From Spisula solida (taxonomy: Eukaryota > Mollusca > Bivalvia > Venerida > Mactridae): a DNA stretch of 64,000 nt. A program made the position numbers and the translations under genes. The notes under the pieces were generated by a model, which was given only the letters and a program-made list of their open reading frames with translations, made no database searches and was not told where the DNA came from. This document shows positions 10,635 to 22,100 of the stretch, piece after piece (position 1 is the stretch's first letter; every line of letters begins with the position of its first letter). The stretch is taken from contig OX365945.1 of assembly GCA_947247005.1 (NCBI GenBank), positions 40,974,551-41,038,550 on the forward strand, given 5' to 3'.

Positions 10635-13600
10635 TCAAAAGATTTCTCTTCTGGTCCGTTTACGCGTGTGCACGTGGTCAAACTCGCTCCCACGCCGACT
10701 GTGCTTGAAATCTGTCTGAGACTGAGCGGTCAGTTGTAGAGTTATTGCACTAGAGTTGAGTTTCAATGAAGACAGCAACTTCCTCAGTCCCTTCATTTTC
10801 TGACTATATAACAAGAGTTGAATGGGGTCCGGTGTTGGTATATACAACTTGACAGCATCTTGTTTCTCTTTCTCCATTTTCTCTGACCAAGATGTGATTG
10901 CATCTACTTCAGAATTTGTATTATTATCCAGAGGTTCTGGAGTGTTCAGCTCTTCACAACTTGGGGCACTATCAGGGGGTTTTCTGAACATCATCATGTC
11001 AGCTGGGCTCTCAGCCTTTAACATGGAATCTACAGTCATACCAACAAACTGAGTTCCATTTGACTTTGAACTAAGAAACTCATTCACATCAACATTTACC
11101 CTTTCACTTGTTGATGAGGGTGTGGATCGTGTAGTCACCGTGGTGACCGTGGTGAATGGTTCACCACCAGTCAACAAATAGTCTGGATTTAGAATCGATT
11201 CCCCACATGCCTGAGCCAATGCAGCAATATTGGGATTAGGCGGTGTCTCACGCTGACTGTCTGTGTCACCAACCTTAGAGACAAGTTCCTCTATTGTGCT
11301 TTTTATCTTTTCTTCCTCATTGTTCCCATTTACTTGCTTCTTGTTTTTATCATCTGGTCCATTTTCCACCACATTGTCCTGCTTTTGTTCTGTCAGCTTC
11401 CTGCGTTTAGCTTTAGGCTTTCTACCACATGGCTTTTTCACAATGCCATCTTTTACTATACCGTTAGCATTGACATCACAATTCTCCTCATTCTCGTCCT
11501 CACTGCTCGAGTCAGAACTCGAGGACTCGTCTTCTATACCATCAGCATGTATCTGAACACACTTTCTGATCCGTGAATCAAATTTACCCAGAGAGAAGAC
11601 AAACTGTTTGGCCCACACTGTATGTAAGACAGGTGTTGGGCTATCCTCTTCCCATTGACATATGCCATCATAAAATCGCAGAAAGTTAGTATATGCCTCT
11701 GTGTCAAAGCGTAGGGAATCTTGGTCCAGGGTAACATGTTTCATCACGTTAGGCAGCAAGTCATTTGCTATCTCTATAAACTCCTTGTAAATTTCTTCAT
11801 CTTCTCTGTTGTAGTTATAACTGAAACAGCACAAATTTAGCATTTGTATACTACACTTGTTTGAATCAGCAAAAAAAATTTCCTTCATACTCTATACATA
11901 ACTACAGCAGTAGTGTCCGAATCAATAATTACTTAACAACCGGACAAGTGCTTATTCACAGACAGAGAAGGGACACCAAAACTATCAGAAATGTTATCAT
12001 GTGATGACAATAAGAGCAATGTATGATCAGGGAGCAATAAGAGCAATGAATGATCAGGGAGCCATGTGATGACATAAGAGTAATGTATGATCAGGGAGCC
12101 ATGTGATGTCAATAAGGCAAGGTATGATCAGGGAGCCATGTGATGACAATAAGGCAATGTATGATCAGGGAGCAATAAGGCGAGGTATGATCAGGGAGCC
12201 ACATGGTGACAACAAGGCAATGTATGATCAGGGAGCAATAAGGCAAGGTATGATCAGGGAGCCATGTGATGACAATAAGGCAATGTATGACCAGGGAGCC
12301 ACATGGTGACAATAAGGCAAGGTATGATCAGGGAGCCACATGGTGACAACAAGGCAATGTATGATCAGGGAGCAATAAGGCAAGGTATGATTAGGGAGCC
12401 ACATGGTGACAACAAGGCAATGTATGATCAGGGAGCAATAAGGCAAGGTATGATCAGGGAGCCATGTGATGACAATAAGGCAATGTATGATCAGGGAGCC
12501 ATGTGATGACAATAAGACAATGTATGATCAGGGAGCCATGTGATGACAATAGGGCAATGTATGATCAGGGAGCCATGTGATGACAATAGGGCAATGTATG
12601 ATCAGGGAGCCACATGGTGACAACAAGGCAATGTATGATCAGGGAGCCATGTGATGACAATAGGGCAATGTATGATCAGGGAGCCATGTGATGACAATAG
12701 GGCAATGTATGATCAGGGAGCCACATGGTGACAACAAGGCAATGTATGATCAGGGAGCCATGTGATGACAATAGGGCAATGTATGATCAGGGAGCCACCT
12801 CAGGGGGCCATGTAATGAATGACATTTAGGCAATCTTATTATGTTATCATATCATTGTTAGACAAAATATGAAATTGAAACCTCTCCATAGCCCCTATTC
12901 CCCATACTGTCCAAAGCCCCTATTCCTCACACTGTCCAAAGCCCTTATTCCTCATACTGTCCATAGCCCCTATTCCTCATACTGTATAAGTGGTTAAGTT
13001 TGTGTCATGGACATGTTTTGGTGAATGAAATATTTTTGCTAACACTTCCACAAATGAAAATTACAACCAACTTGTTATCAATATTATACTCCAACACGGT
13101 TGTGAATGAAAAATGTTTGGCCTATAAAAACTGTACGGACCATATTCAAACATTTTCATGGGATATAAATGTAGATTTGATTCAGTAAAACAAGAGATGT
13201 TTGTAAAACATGGGTGCCCCCATGTCAGCCCAATAATCAGAGATGGTGAAGGTCACAGTGACACTGACCTTTGACCTATTGACCTCAACATCTATAGGGG
13301 TCATCTACTGATGATGACCAACCTCAATGTAAAATTTAAAGATCCTAGGGTGAAGCGTTGAAAGGAAACCATTTAAATAGTAAATTGGTAAAGGTTACAG
13401 TGACCTTGACCTTTGACCTATTGACCTCAAAATCAATAGGGGTCATCGACTGTTGTTGACCAACCTCCGTGTAAAGTTTCAAGATCTTAGGGCACAGCGT
13501 TCTTGAGTTATTGAACATAAACCATTTGGATAGTCAGAAATGGTGACAGTGACAGTTACCTTTGACCTACTGACCTCAAAATCAATAGGGGTCTTCTACT

Positions 13601-16600
13601 ATTAATGACCAACTTCAATGTAAAGTTTGAAGATCCTAGGGCAAAGCATTCTTGAGTTATTTGAATGAAAACCATTCAATTAGTCAGAAATGGTGAAGGT
13701 CAAGGTCGACCTTTGACCTACTGACCTCAAAATCAATAGGAGTCATCTACTGTTGATGACCAACCTCCATGTAAAGTTTCCTAGGGCAAAGGGTTCTTGA
13801 GTTATTGAACGGAAACCATTTGGTCCACCAACATTGAGACAGGATGAAAAATAAACAACCGCCTTAGTTACCACTCACTTCAAATAAATCACTGCCTGAA
13901 AGGAATTACTCAGCGTCTCATGTTATAAATAAATCGGCACCTGGACACGGAGAACAGTACTTCAAATGTAGGTGTGGGTGACAGCTTGCAGGTATGCACA
14001 CTATTTTAAGAATCTAATTGGAATTCAATTTAACAGTTTTCACAACGTGTTGATATTACAACCTTCTTAAATCACGTTTTCGGGAACATTAATGTATGCG
14101 AATGCCTCGAATTGCAAATACGCAAGCTTTTCGACACGCAAAAGTATCCACTTATACAGTAGAAAGGCTTGTACACGTCTTTTTTAAATTTAACACAAGT
14201 AATTAAATCACTCAAGAACCACCTCTTTTCCTCAACATTCAAAATAAGTATCATTGTAAAGAGGATATAATATATTTGTAAAAGAAAGCAAAAATCCTAC
14301 TTTTTGATGACATCTGAAGCACATGCCCAAGCTTTGAGAGCTTCTCTGTACTTTGCCATCCTGTAGAGATGAGCACCCAGGTATGTGTAAGGATAGATAT
14401 GCTGATTGTTGTAATTCTGCACAGCTGATTGTACACCTTGTGTAAGTATAGTGATGGGTGGAGGTCGTCCTGGTGTCTCACATATCTCTTCTAAATCACC
14501 AAGGTTACCCAGAGCCATTGGATATCTGATAACATATCATTCATTAGCAATACATCAAATGAGTAAATACAGAATCTTGAGTGATAGCTCAACTGATCAT
14601 TACATATATGTGATCAGGGGTCATCTTTGACGTATTTCACAATTTTATGTATTGTTATAAAACTGATGTTCATAATAAATCTTGAAATCTTGAAAAATAA
14701 AAAATCTTATAGATTTTCTTTAAAGACTGGACAAAATAATATGACACGAGGCTTTGCCCGGAGTACCATATCGTTTTTACCAATGAGTTTGATAAAAAAG
14801 TCTTAATGTAATGAATGTAATTATACAAATTATGTAAGATTCTATTTAAAATATAACCTCAGAAAACACTCATTTGCAAAGGTTTCAAACAAAATTTATT
14901 GGCAGACTGAATGTGTTGTCTTGACAACATTAGTGTTATCACGATGTCATGTGCCGATCGAAGCATGAATTGGTGAACATCATGACATGACTTGAATTAA
15001 ATATTTATTGCACTCTGTGGCTATGCTGAAAGATATTTGTGTCACTGGTATACAGCACTACCCGTCCGTAGCTTACGTGATACACATAATTATAATATAA
15101 GAAGCACATTTGTTCATTTATCATTTTCAAATTCACAATTGTCATAATAACATCATTTAGAAAGAATGGACACAAAATGCACATAAACCTAGGATTGTCT
15201 CTAGTCTGTCCTTATAAAAGCATGATTGTAATAACTTTCAAGATTATATACCAATACTTACTTAGACAAGTGTCCCATATCATGTAACAACCACAGCAGT
15301 TCCTAGAAAAATGTATACTTCTAAGTTAGTTACTATTATACTATAAATACGGCAGATATACTATGTGTATGATAACTGATGACTGCATGTATCACAATGA
15401 AACTTCAGTAACATGGTTATTCTTGGAGTCAGATAATCTAGTAAATGTGCTTACAATTTAGGTGAATAAGAGGAGTAAATTTTCTATGAAAACACAAAAC
15501 CAACAACCCCAAGCTACATCTACATGAAGTGATATCAAATCCTCTGTCTGAAATGTTTGGTCAGTCCGAAGGGAGTTAAGATTAGTACACTCATAGCATA
15601 ACTGTGTATTAAATGTCAGTGAAAATTTAAAGCTAAGTGTTGAGAACATTTTTTAAAATAAACTAGGAACACAAAGTACATTTATTGTGTACTTAGCATT
15701 TTTAAATTTCATCACTGCATATTAGTTACCTTGATGCTAATCCTTAGTGACCCCAAAACAATCTCAACAGTTATCTTGACTATCATGATTTGTCGGCCCA
15801 ACTGAACCCCCCGACAGTCATCCTGCAGTATGTAACTTGACACTAGCTTCGAAAACTTGGCACCAGCTTCAAGAACTTGACACCAGCTTCAAGAACTTGA
15901 CACTAGCTTCAAGAACTTGAAACCAGCTTCAAGAACTTGACACCAGCTTCAAGAACTTGACACTAGCTTCAAGAACTTGAAACCAGCTTCAAGAACTTGA
16001 CAACAGCTTTAAGAACTTGACACCAGCTGATTACCTGTTGTAAGGATCCCATCTCGACACTGTCTACAGAAGCTGTAATGGAGGGATTGATTGCAGATAC
16101 AATGGCTGCTACTTCCATCTCTATGGTACAAACCACTGGATAGCCATTTAAATACAACCAATGTTTTGCAGACACTGCCTCATTGATGGGTTGGCCCCTT
16201 TTGTCTTCATTGCCTTTACCTTTAATGTTAAATCAACATTATCTCTGACAAAGATGACAGAAACGTAAAACATGAACCAGAGGGTTTAATATATAAAGTT
16301 ATCAGAGATGGTCCTAAGTTGCTCACCTGAGTGTCAATGCTCAGGTTTCATGAACTCTGACAGACAAATGTAGTTACATATTATCAGTGGCAACTTTGTT
16401 ACATCTCATCCATGTATAAACAAAAGAGAAACAAACTTACAGCAAGTGCTAACTTTAAATGAGCAGTAGCATTATAAAATCTTAAGCATAAGCTTAACTG
16501 CCAGAGGAATGGTTATAATTATTGTCTCACATTTTTACAAATGTATCATCCCTCAAGAAATATGGTCACTGAACAATTTCATAATAATACCAGAACAAAC

Positions 16601-18957
16601 ATACCATGCCAGGTAACCTCAGCTGAAAGTTCTTGGTTTTCACCGAAGACGACCCAGGCATGATCCTCTGACAAAGCAAGATGTACATCACTATATCCAA
16701 GAACCTGAAATGCTGCAACTACACCAAACGCTACACCAAAACAGTCCAACTTGTTTCCTGAAATAATACACTGTTCGTAAGAAAACTTGCAATATAAGTT
16801 ATAACTTACTCATCTCATGTATTTGTAATCTCAATACACCAGAATCTGATGAAAACTCAACTCAAGTTTATTGTAATATAAGGCCAACAACTAAAACTAC
16901 ACAAATTCTACATTAAATAGTGACAATATAATTATACAAATAAAGCATGGTCATTTTATAACAGTCAACAAATGCAAGAAATACATAAAATTATGTTATT
17001 AATTGATAGTTCTTAAATAAACTAGAAACTATACATTTAATATATATATAAAGTTTATAATTAAGAAGTATATATACATAATAATTATGTTATTGATATC
17101 ATGCATTCAATTTGTTACAATGATCGAACACACGTGAACTTGTTTTTTCACAATATTTGATTCACATTGCCTTCTCAATTTAAAGGGCTTGTTGGATTTC
17201 TATACCCCCATGGAAGCCTTGTCCTTAAAAAATAAGTCAATCAGGGGCCAAAATTATTTTAAATGTGGGATAGTGTTACCATGGCATTGACAATGTAAGG
17301 GGCTTATGCTGGTAAACAAATGTGCAATGTTTGAAAGCAATGCCTTAATGGACTTGTTGTAAAACGAAACAGTCAATTTGTGTTTACCAAGAATTGGTCG
17401 CCTAATAAGTCTAAGTCCAAAATAAGGTCAATGTGAAGGTCAAAATAGGGTCAGGTGATATAGGTGTGTGGAGAGTGTTCAAATAAAACATCCATGTAAG
17501 TATGAAAGCTTTAAAGCTAACCATATTAATGCTAAAATAAATTATAAATTTGGGTAAACCAAGAATTTGCCCGTCATGGTAAAGGTCAAAATGGGGTCAG
17601 GTGATCCAGGATTGTGGAGAGTGTTCAAATACAACATCCATGCAAGTATAAAAGCTTTGTAGCAAGCCATAATAATACCAAAAGAAACGGTCAATTTGGG
17701 TTAACCAGGGACAGATGGACGGACAGACTTTCTAATGAAACAGCATTTATGTGGAATGAAGAGTAGTTACACAATGTATGTGTTTAATTTTAGCCACATA
17801 AAAGAAAATTTAAGCCACGTAAGAGAAAATTCTACTTTCGTTTTAACTATTTTTAACTGGTTTGTCCATAAAAAGTAGCCAATGATTCAATCAGTAATTA
17901 GCAGGTCTATTATATCGCCCGATCTGTGTATAATACACAGATTTGTATATTATACAGATTTGTGTATCAATTGATTCACAAATCAGGATATTGTATAAAT
18001 ATACAATTTCAATAAATTGTTTAAAACTAAAAATAGTCTGATATATATATCTTTGAATATGTACATATCTTAATGAACAACCTTATTTTATCTTTAATTA
18101 TCTTGCCAAGTGTACCTGTTAAGAAAAAGATATGCAAGAGTAGCAAGACACACACTAATAGGCATAACAAATGATAATTGTGCTGAAACATGTGTTACAT
18201 ACACATTCATATAGTTTATGCAACAAAATGCCCTTTTTCCTCATTAAAAAATAATCCCACTTTTCTTATGACAAATCCAAATTTGTGTATCAACAAATAG
18301 ACAGATCTGTATAAAATATACAAATCGGGCCATATAATAGACCTGATTAGTCACTTGTTCCAAGAGTGATTCATGTCATGACTGAATCATCCAATCTAAT
18401 ATATTCCATATGGAACTCACTTCTTTAAATACAAACCTAAGAAATGGAAGTTTTAATTGACTAACCATCTAGGTAACTTACATAAAATATACGAGAAAAG
18501 ACATGACACCTAACGTATCTATTGATCAACACTAAACTGACTCACCTGTCAGAAAACTAAACAATGACTGCAAATGTGCTCTATCTTTGTAAAACGCCCT
18601 TGTCAGTCCTCCCCAAATAACATCAGAGACTCTCTTTACTAGTTCTCGCGTGGCGAACTTCTCTGGATACTTAGATAAATCAACAAGGCTTTTAATCAAC
18701 GTCACAAACTTTGTGTGTAATGCGTGAATAGTCTCCCATTCAATAACAGGGAAAATCGGTTGTAGTTTCGACTCATTTTCCCGGTTGATACCGTGCGATC
18801 TGTTGATTGTCAGCGCATTCTCTATAGTCCCTAGTGTAACTGAAAGTAGGCCCAAATCGATGCCATCCTTTCGGTTTAACTGTTCCTTGAATAAGTCCAC
18901 AACATCCTGGATTTTTTGTAGCGGAAAATGTTGTTTTTCCATGTCAAATCCCGCCAT
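10635..18957 (-). CDS. MEN1: Menin (MEN1 orthologue), complete, 6 coding exons, 733 aa
   Basis: Menin is a nuclear scaffold protein that recruits MLL/SET1 histone methyltransferases and binds JunD in animals. Exons (minus strand, in order) are 18957-18546, 16757-16605, 16219-16035, 15302-15262, 14525-14301 and 11820-10635. All introns are GT-AG and all phases join without frameshift, giving 733 codons plus stop. Family landmarks are [12 protein letters not shown] and [16 protein letters not shown] (exon 1), [16 protein letters not shown] and AEVTWHG (exon 2), WLYLNG and AINPSI (exon 3), [11 protein letters not shown] (exon 4), [13 protein letters not shown] and [12 protein letters not shown] (exon 5), and [11 protein letters not shown] plus [20 protein letters not shown] (exon 6, about residues 343-406). 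An acidic serine stretch at about residues 437-450 and a basic KPKAKRRK stretch form a long linker. The C-terminus keeps SEKMK-like [19 protein letters not shown] and ends in KRTRREIF, comparable to the basic tail of vertebrate menin. At 733 aa it is longer than human menin (about 610), mostly in this linker. The start at 18957 has a good context; M6 is an alternative start. Confidence 0.96.
12000..12805. repeat. Minisatellite in MEN1 intron 5
   Basis: Units built on AATGTATGATCAGGGAGC followed by either catgtgatgacaataagg or the shorter aataaggc. About 23 copies. Two subtypes alternate in blocks (catgtgatgac versus cacatggtgac). It starts about 180 bp upstream, in MEN1 direction, of exon 6. 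Confidence 0.95.
12880..12985. repeat. Minisatellite, about 28 bp unit, 4 copies
   Basis: Repeats of CCCCTATTCCTCATACTGTC followed by catag. Confidence 0.85.
13190..13840 (-). repeat. Family D element, 3' end plus about four internal ~155-bp tandem copies
   Basis: Begins (as the reverse complement of a 3' end) with ACAAGAGATGTTTGTAAAAC, then GGGTGCCCCCAT. After that come about four copies of a block with gaccttgacctttgacc, CTCAAAATCAATAGGGGTC and GATGACCAACCTC. Located in MEN1 intron 5. The terminal hairpin ATGTTTgtaAAACAT lies next to the inverted TGCCCCCAT motif. Confidence 0.75.
14715..14860. repeat. Diverged relative of the 303-344 hairpin element
   Basis: Shares GAGGCTttGCC, gAGTTTgATAAA and AATGTAAgATTCT words with 250-400. 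Confidence 0.4.
15839..16028. repeat. 20-bp minisatellite abutting the MEN1 exon 3 splice donor
   Basis: Nine full copies of an exactly 20-bp unit, CACCAGCTTCAAGAACTTGA, plus a partial one. A 60-bp trimer (15881-15940) is repeated identically at 15941-16000. The array ends about 6 bp from the exon 3 donor (intron begins at 16034 on the minus strand). Confidence 0.95.
17184..17745 (-). repeat. Dispersed repeat, inverted relative of 54712-55075
   Basis: Shares diverged words such as GTCAATTTGxxTTAACCA, aaGGTCAATGTGAAGGTCAA, CATTGACAATGTAAGGGG and AATCAGGGGC, in the opposite orientation to the copy in phosphorylase intron 2. Located in MEN1 intron 1. Confidence 0.65.
17902..18345. mobile_element. 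444-bp MITE with 5-bp target duplication in MEN1 intron 1
   Basis: The left end is CAGGTCTATTATATCGCCCG. The right end is CGGGCCATATAATAGACCTG. They are inverted over about 20 bp with one or two differences. Both sides are flanked by ATTAG (17897-17901, 18346-18350). Subterminal tATACAgAT-type repeats continue inwards. No coding content. Confidence 0.78.
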
Positions 18958-19157
18958 CTTGAATGCATTTTCTTCGTTAATCTCTACTACTAATTTTTGC
19001 TTTTCTGATAGCGTCCAGATATGGCAAACTTAGATAGTATGTTAATATTTGAAGTATAAATTAATATGATTTAATACACCTTGATCAAATAAAATAATCA
19101 TGTTATATCTAAACTTTAATATCTAATGTATGATTTAGAGAGTATAATTTACCCAAG
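18958..19157. promoter_or_regulatory. Bidirectional MEN1/CLPTM1 promoter and 5' UTR region
   Basis: Exactly 200 bp separate the MEN1 start (ATG 18957-18955, minus) from the CLPTM1 start (ATG 19158-19160, plus). Both start codons lie in AAGATGGCGG, so the two motifs point away from each other in an inverted pair. This word matches the YY1 consensus (AAnATGGCGG) often found just downstream of transcription starts and overlapping the ATG. The intergenic sequence is AT-rich with no obvious CpG island. Shared-promoter use is inferred. Confidence 0.7.
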
Positions 19158-22100
19158 ATGGCGGACAGCAATGAAGTTGCCGATATGTCAGTTCAACAAA
19201 ATGAAGTTCAGGCGGTACAGAACGGAGCTCCAGCCCAAGAGGTGCAGTGAAACGTTTACAGTATTATTGTTTTATAGTTTTTAAGCATCCATTTGATTGT
19301 TTATAGTATTGATGCTTGTTAATCATACCTGATTTGTGAGGACACGTCAGTGTCACAAAGTAGGCCACCAAAGTCACATGTTTTTTTCTTTATTTTCATG
19401 CATAGTCATAGGACTGAATTATCTTCAATCGTGTTTGATATTTCTATAGTCAAAAGTATTTGTGCCAATGCTACAAGTTTACACTCTCTTGTACAGTGTC
19501 CATTTGTGTAGTCGACAACTCCATGCCGCTGCCTTCCAAATCGACAACTCAACACTGCCGCCTTCCTAATCAGGAGCTGGTTACCTAGCCAAATCGCTAC
19601 CAAGCGCTATGCTATGAAACGGCTTGCTTAACAAAAACTGCTATGTAGTGGACAAAGCGAGAAATTTATACATGCTACCAGCGAGCGCTCGCGGATAACA
19701 GACCGTTGCTTAGCAAAGCGCAACCGAAGCAGTCCGTTGTACAAGAAAGTGCCCGGTAGCGCTCGCCTAGCAAAGTGTACAGAAACGATATGCTATCGGC
19801 GAGCACACGCTCAATTGAGCAGTTTGGAAGCGGCTTTGTTAGGCAACGGGCTCCAGACTTTATAATATAAAATTTAAAATTCTCCCCATGTATCAAATTA
19901 ATCAATATCTTAAAGTGAGAATCGATAATCAATTGGCTAAAGTATATATCGTCGATAAATCAATATCGCTTCTATATATGAAAGCTCTAATGAAAACCTT
20001 GTACATGAAATTGAGGCTGCGCTTTATTGAATCTTAGTCCGAAATTGTAAATTATTACTCAGTAAGGTATTGATAGAGGCCTGCATGCACTTTTACGACA
20101 GGTGAGTGACCTAGGGCCCTTTGTTTATAAGTGAGATTGTACATATTTTTTATTTCAAAATTGACACAATACCTATCAATAGCTATCTGACATGAAAGTG
20201 TTACTTTTTTTAAAGGGACAACCTCAACCACAGCAACAAGCTCAACCGGGAGGGTTCTTTGGCATTCTTAAAAGTCTCCTGATACGGATGGCAATCATCT
20301 ACATGATCAGTAGTTTCTTCCGGCGAGGTAATACACCAGCTACACCTGCCACCCCTGATGGAAGTAAATCATCTGAACCGTACGCTTACACAACTAATCA
20401 GTATGACAAAGGAACATTTATGGTAAATATTTGTTGTCTTTATAGCCCTCCATCTTTGATGAGGGGTTCTGTTGCTTTGCTCATGTTGGTCGATTAGTAA
20501 ACCAAATGGTTTCCGTTCAATTATAAACAATAATACTACAAGAACGCATTGGTTATCAACAGTAGATGACCCCTATTAGTTTAAGGTCAGTAGGTCAAAG
20601 GTATTGATCACTGTGACCTTGATCATGAATAAATAGACCAAATGGTTTCCATTTTATAACTCGAGAACGTCAGTGAACTCACATTACTTTGGGGGACTGG
20701 GATCGCAGCCCTTTGTAGGGGGGATTTTGCATTGTATGAAGGCCTGGGGGAAATTGTAAATAATAATAAAAATAGTGAACCTGTTTTTCTTTCATTTATA
20801 GAATATTTTAGTTATACTTGTAAATTACCCCGTACGTATTACACGATATATGTGTATATACTATATTGCAGGATTTGTATGTGTATATCACCGAAAGCCA
20901 AGATATGACAGATTTCTCTGAGGACAAATTGTTTTGGGCAAAGAAAGGTTTAACATATGGAGATTGGGAGTCAGGTCCACAAGGTGATGGATCGTTTGTT
21001 TTCTCTGGAAGCATCCCTGCTACACCTGTAAGTTGAACATTTATATTAATGTTGTATCTGTTTCCATACTTCATGTAATGATGGTCCAACATCAAAAAGA
21101 CACAGAAAGATCAAAAAGTCATGTCTAGATTAATTCTTATTCTATTTACATAAGATTAGCCTATGAATAATATCATCTCTGCAATTCTGACTGCATTCAA
21201 TAAGTCACTCAACTATTTCTATCACAGTACATAATCATTGTTTTAATTCTATGTATTATTTAGTGAAGTACTGGTTGATTTCCTGTCCAGTCTTTGCTGT
21301 CATACTCATGATCTGCAAGTTTTACACTTATGTGTGAGGTGTACTAAAACACACCCATTTAAATGACTGGTATGATACGATTTTCTCCTGGTATGACACG
21401 GCTTTCTCCTGGTATGACATGACTTTCTCCAGGTAATATGACGTGGCTTTCTCTTGATAATTGATAGTACTTTCTGCGCAAAAAGCGTGGAATGTATTCA
21501 TGCATAAAGGTAGAGAACCAGGTTATATGGTTCAGCTATAAACCATCCATTTTTATGCTTGTATTTAATACTTTTCAGACTGTACAAAATAATGGATCTA
21601 TATATCTTCATGTATATGTTGTGAAGGAAGGTAACTCACCTGATCCATCAAAGAAAGATTTATACAAAAAGAGGGATACAATCTACAGATCAAGGCGTAT
21701 GTAGTTTATCCGTTTTATTTGATCAGATTAAGGCCAATTACATTATTCAGATACATTATTCAGTTATCTCCCCTAACTACACTTTAATACTATATTACTC
21801 TGTTTTGTTAGTTGTCTAGAGACTAGGTTAAAATACTTGCATCCCTAATTACGAGATTAAATGATACCATAAGTATGGCTACATTTTGTTTTCTTAACAC
21901 AGTATATACATTATAGTAATTTATTATAAACATTTTTAGCTCACCTGAGCATGAAGTGCTCACTGGTGCGCTGTTAGGATAGGTGGTTGTCCGGTGATGA
22001 GTGTAGTAGTCGTTGCTGTCGTCCATCAACAATTCATCTAGAGTGATCCAAGACCCTCAGGCTCTTGTATAAAACACAGTAGTGAGGAATTTGACATAAA

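Noticed and set aside
12103..12512. Overlapping 67-94 codon repeats on both strands
   Set aside because: Artefacts of the minisatellite in MEN1 intron 5.
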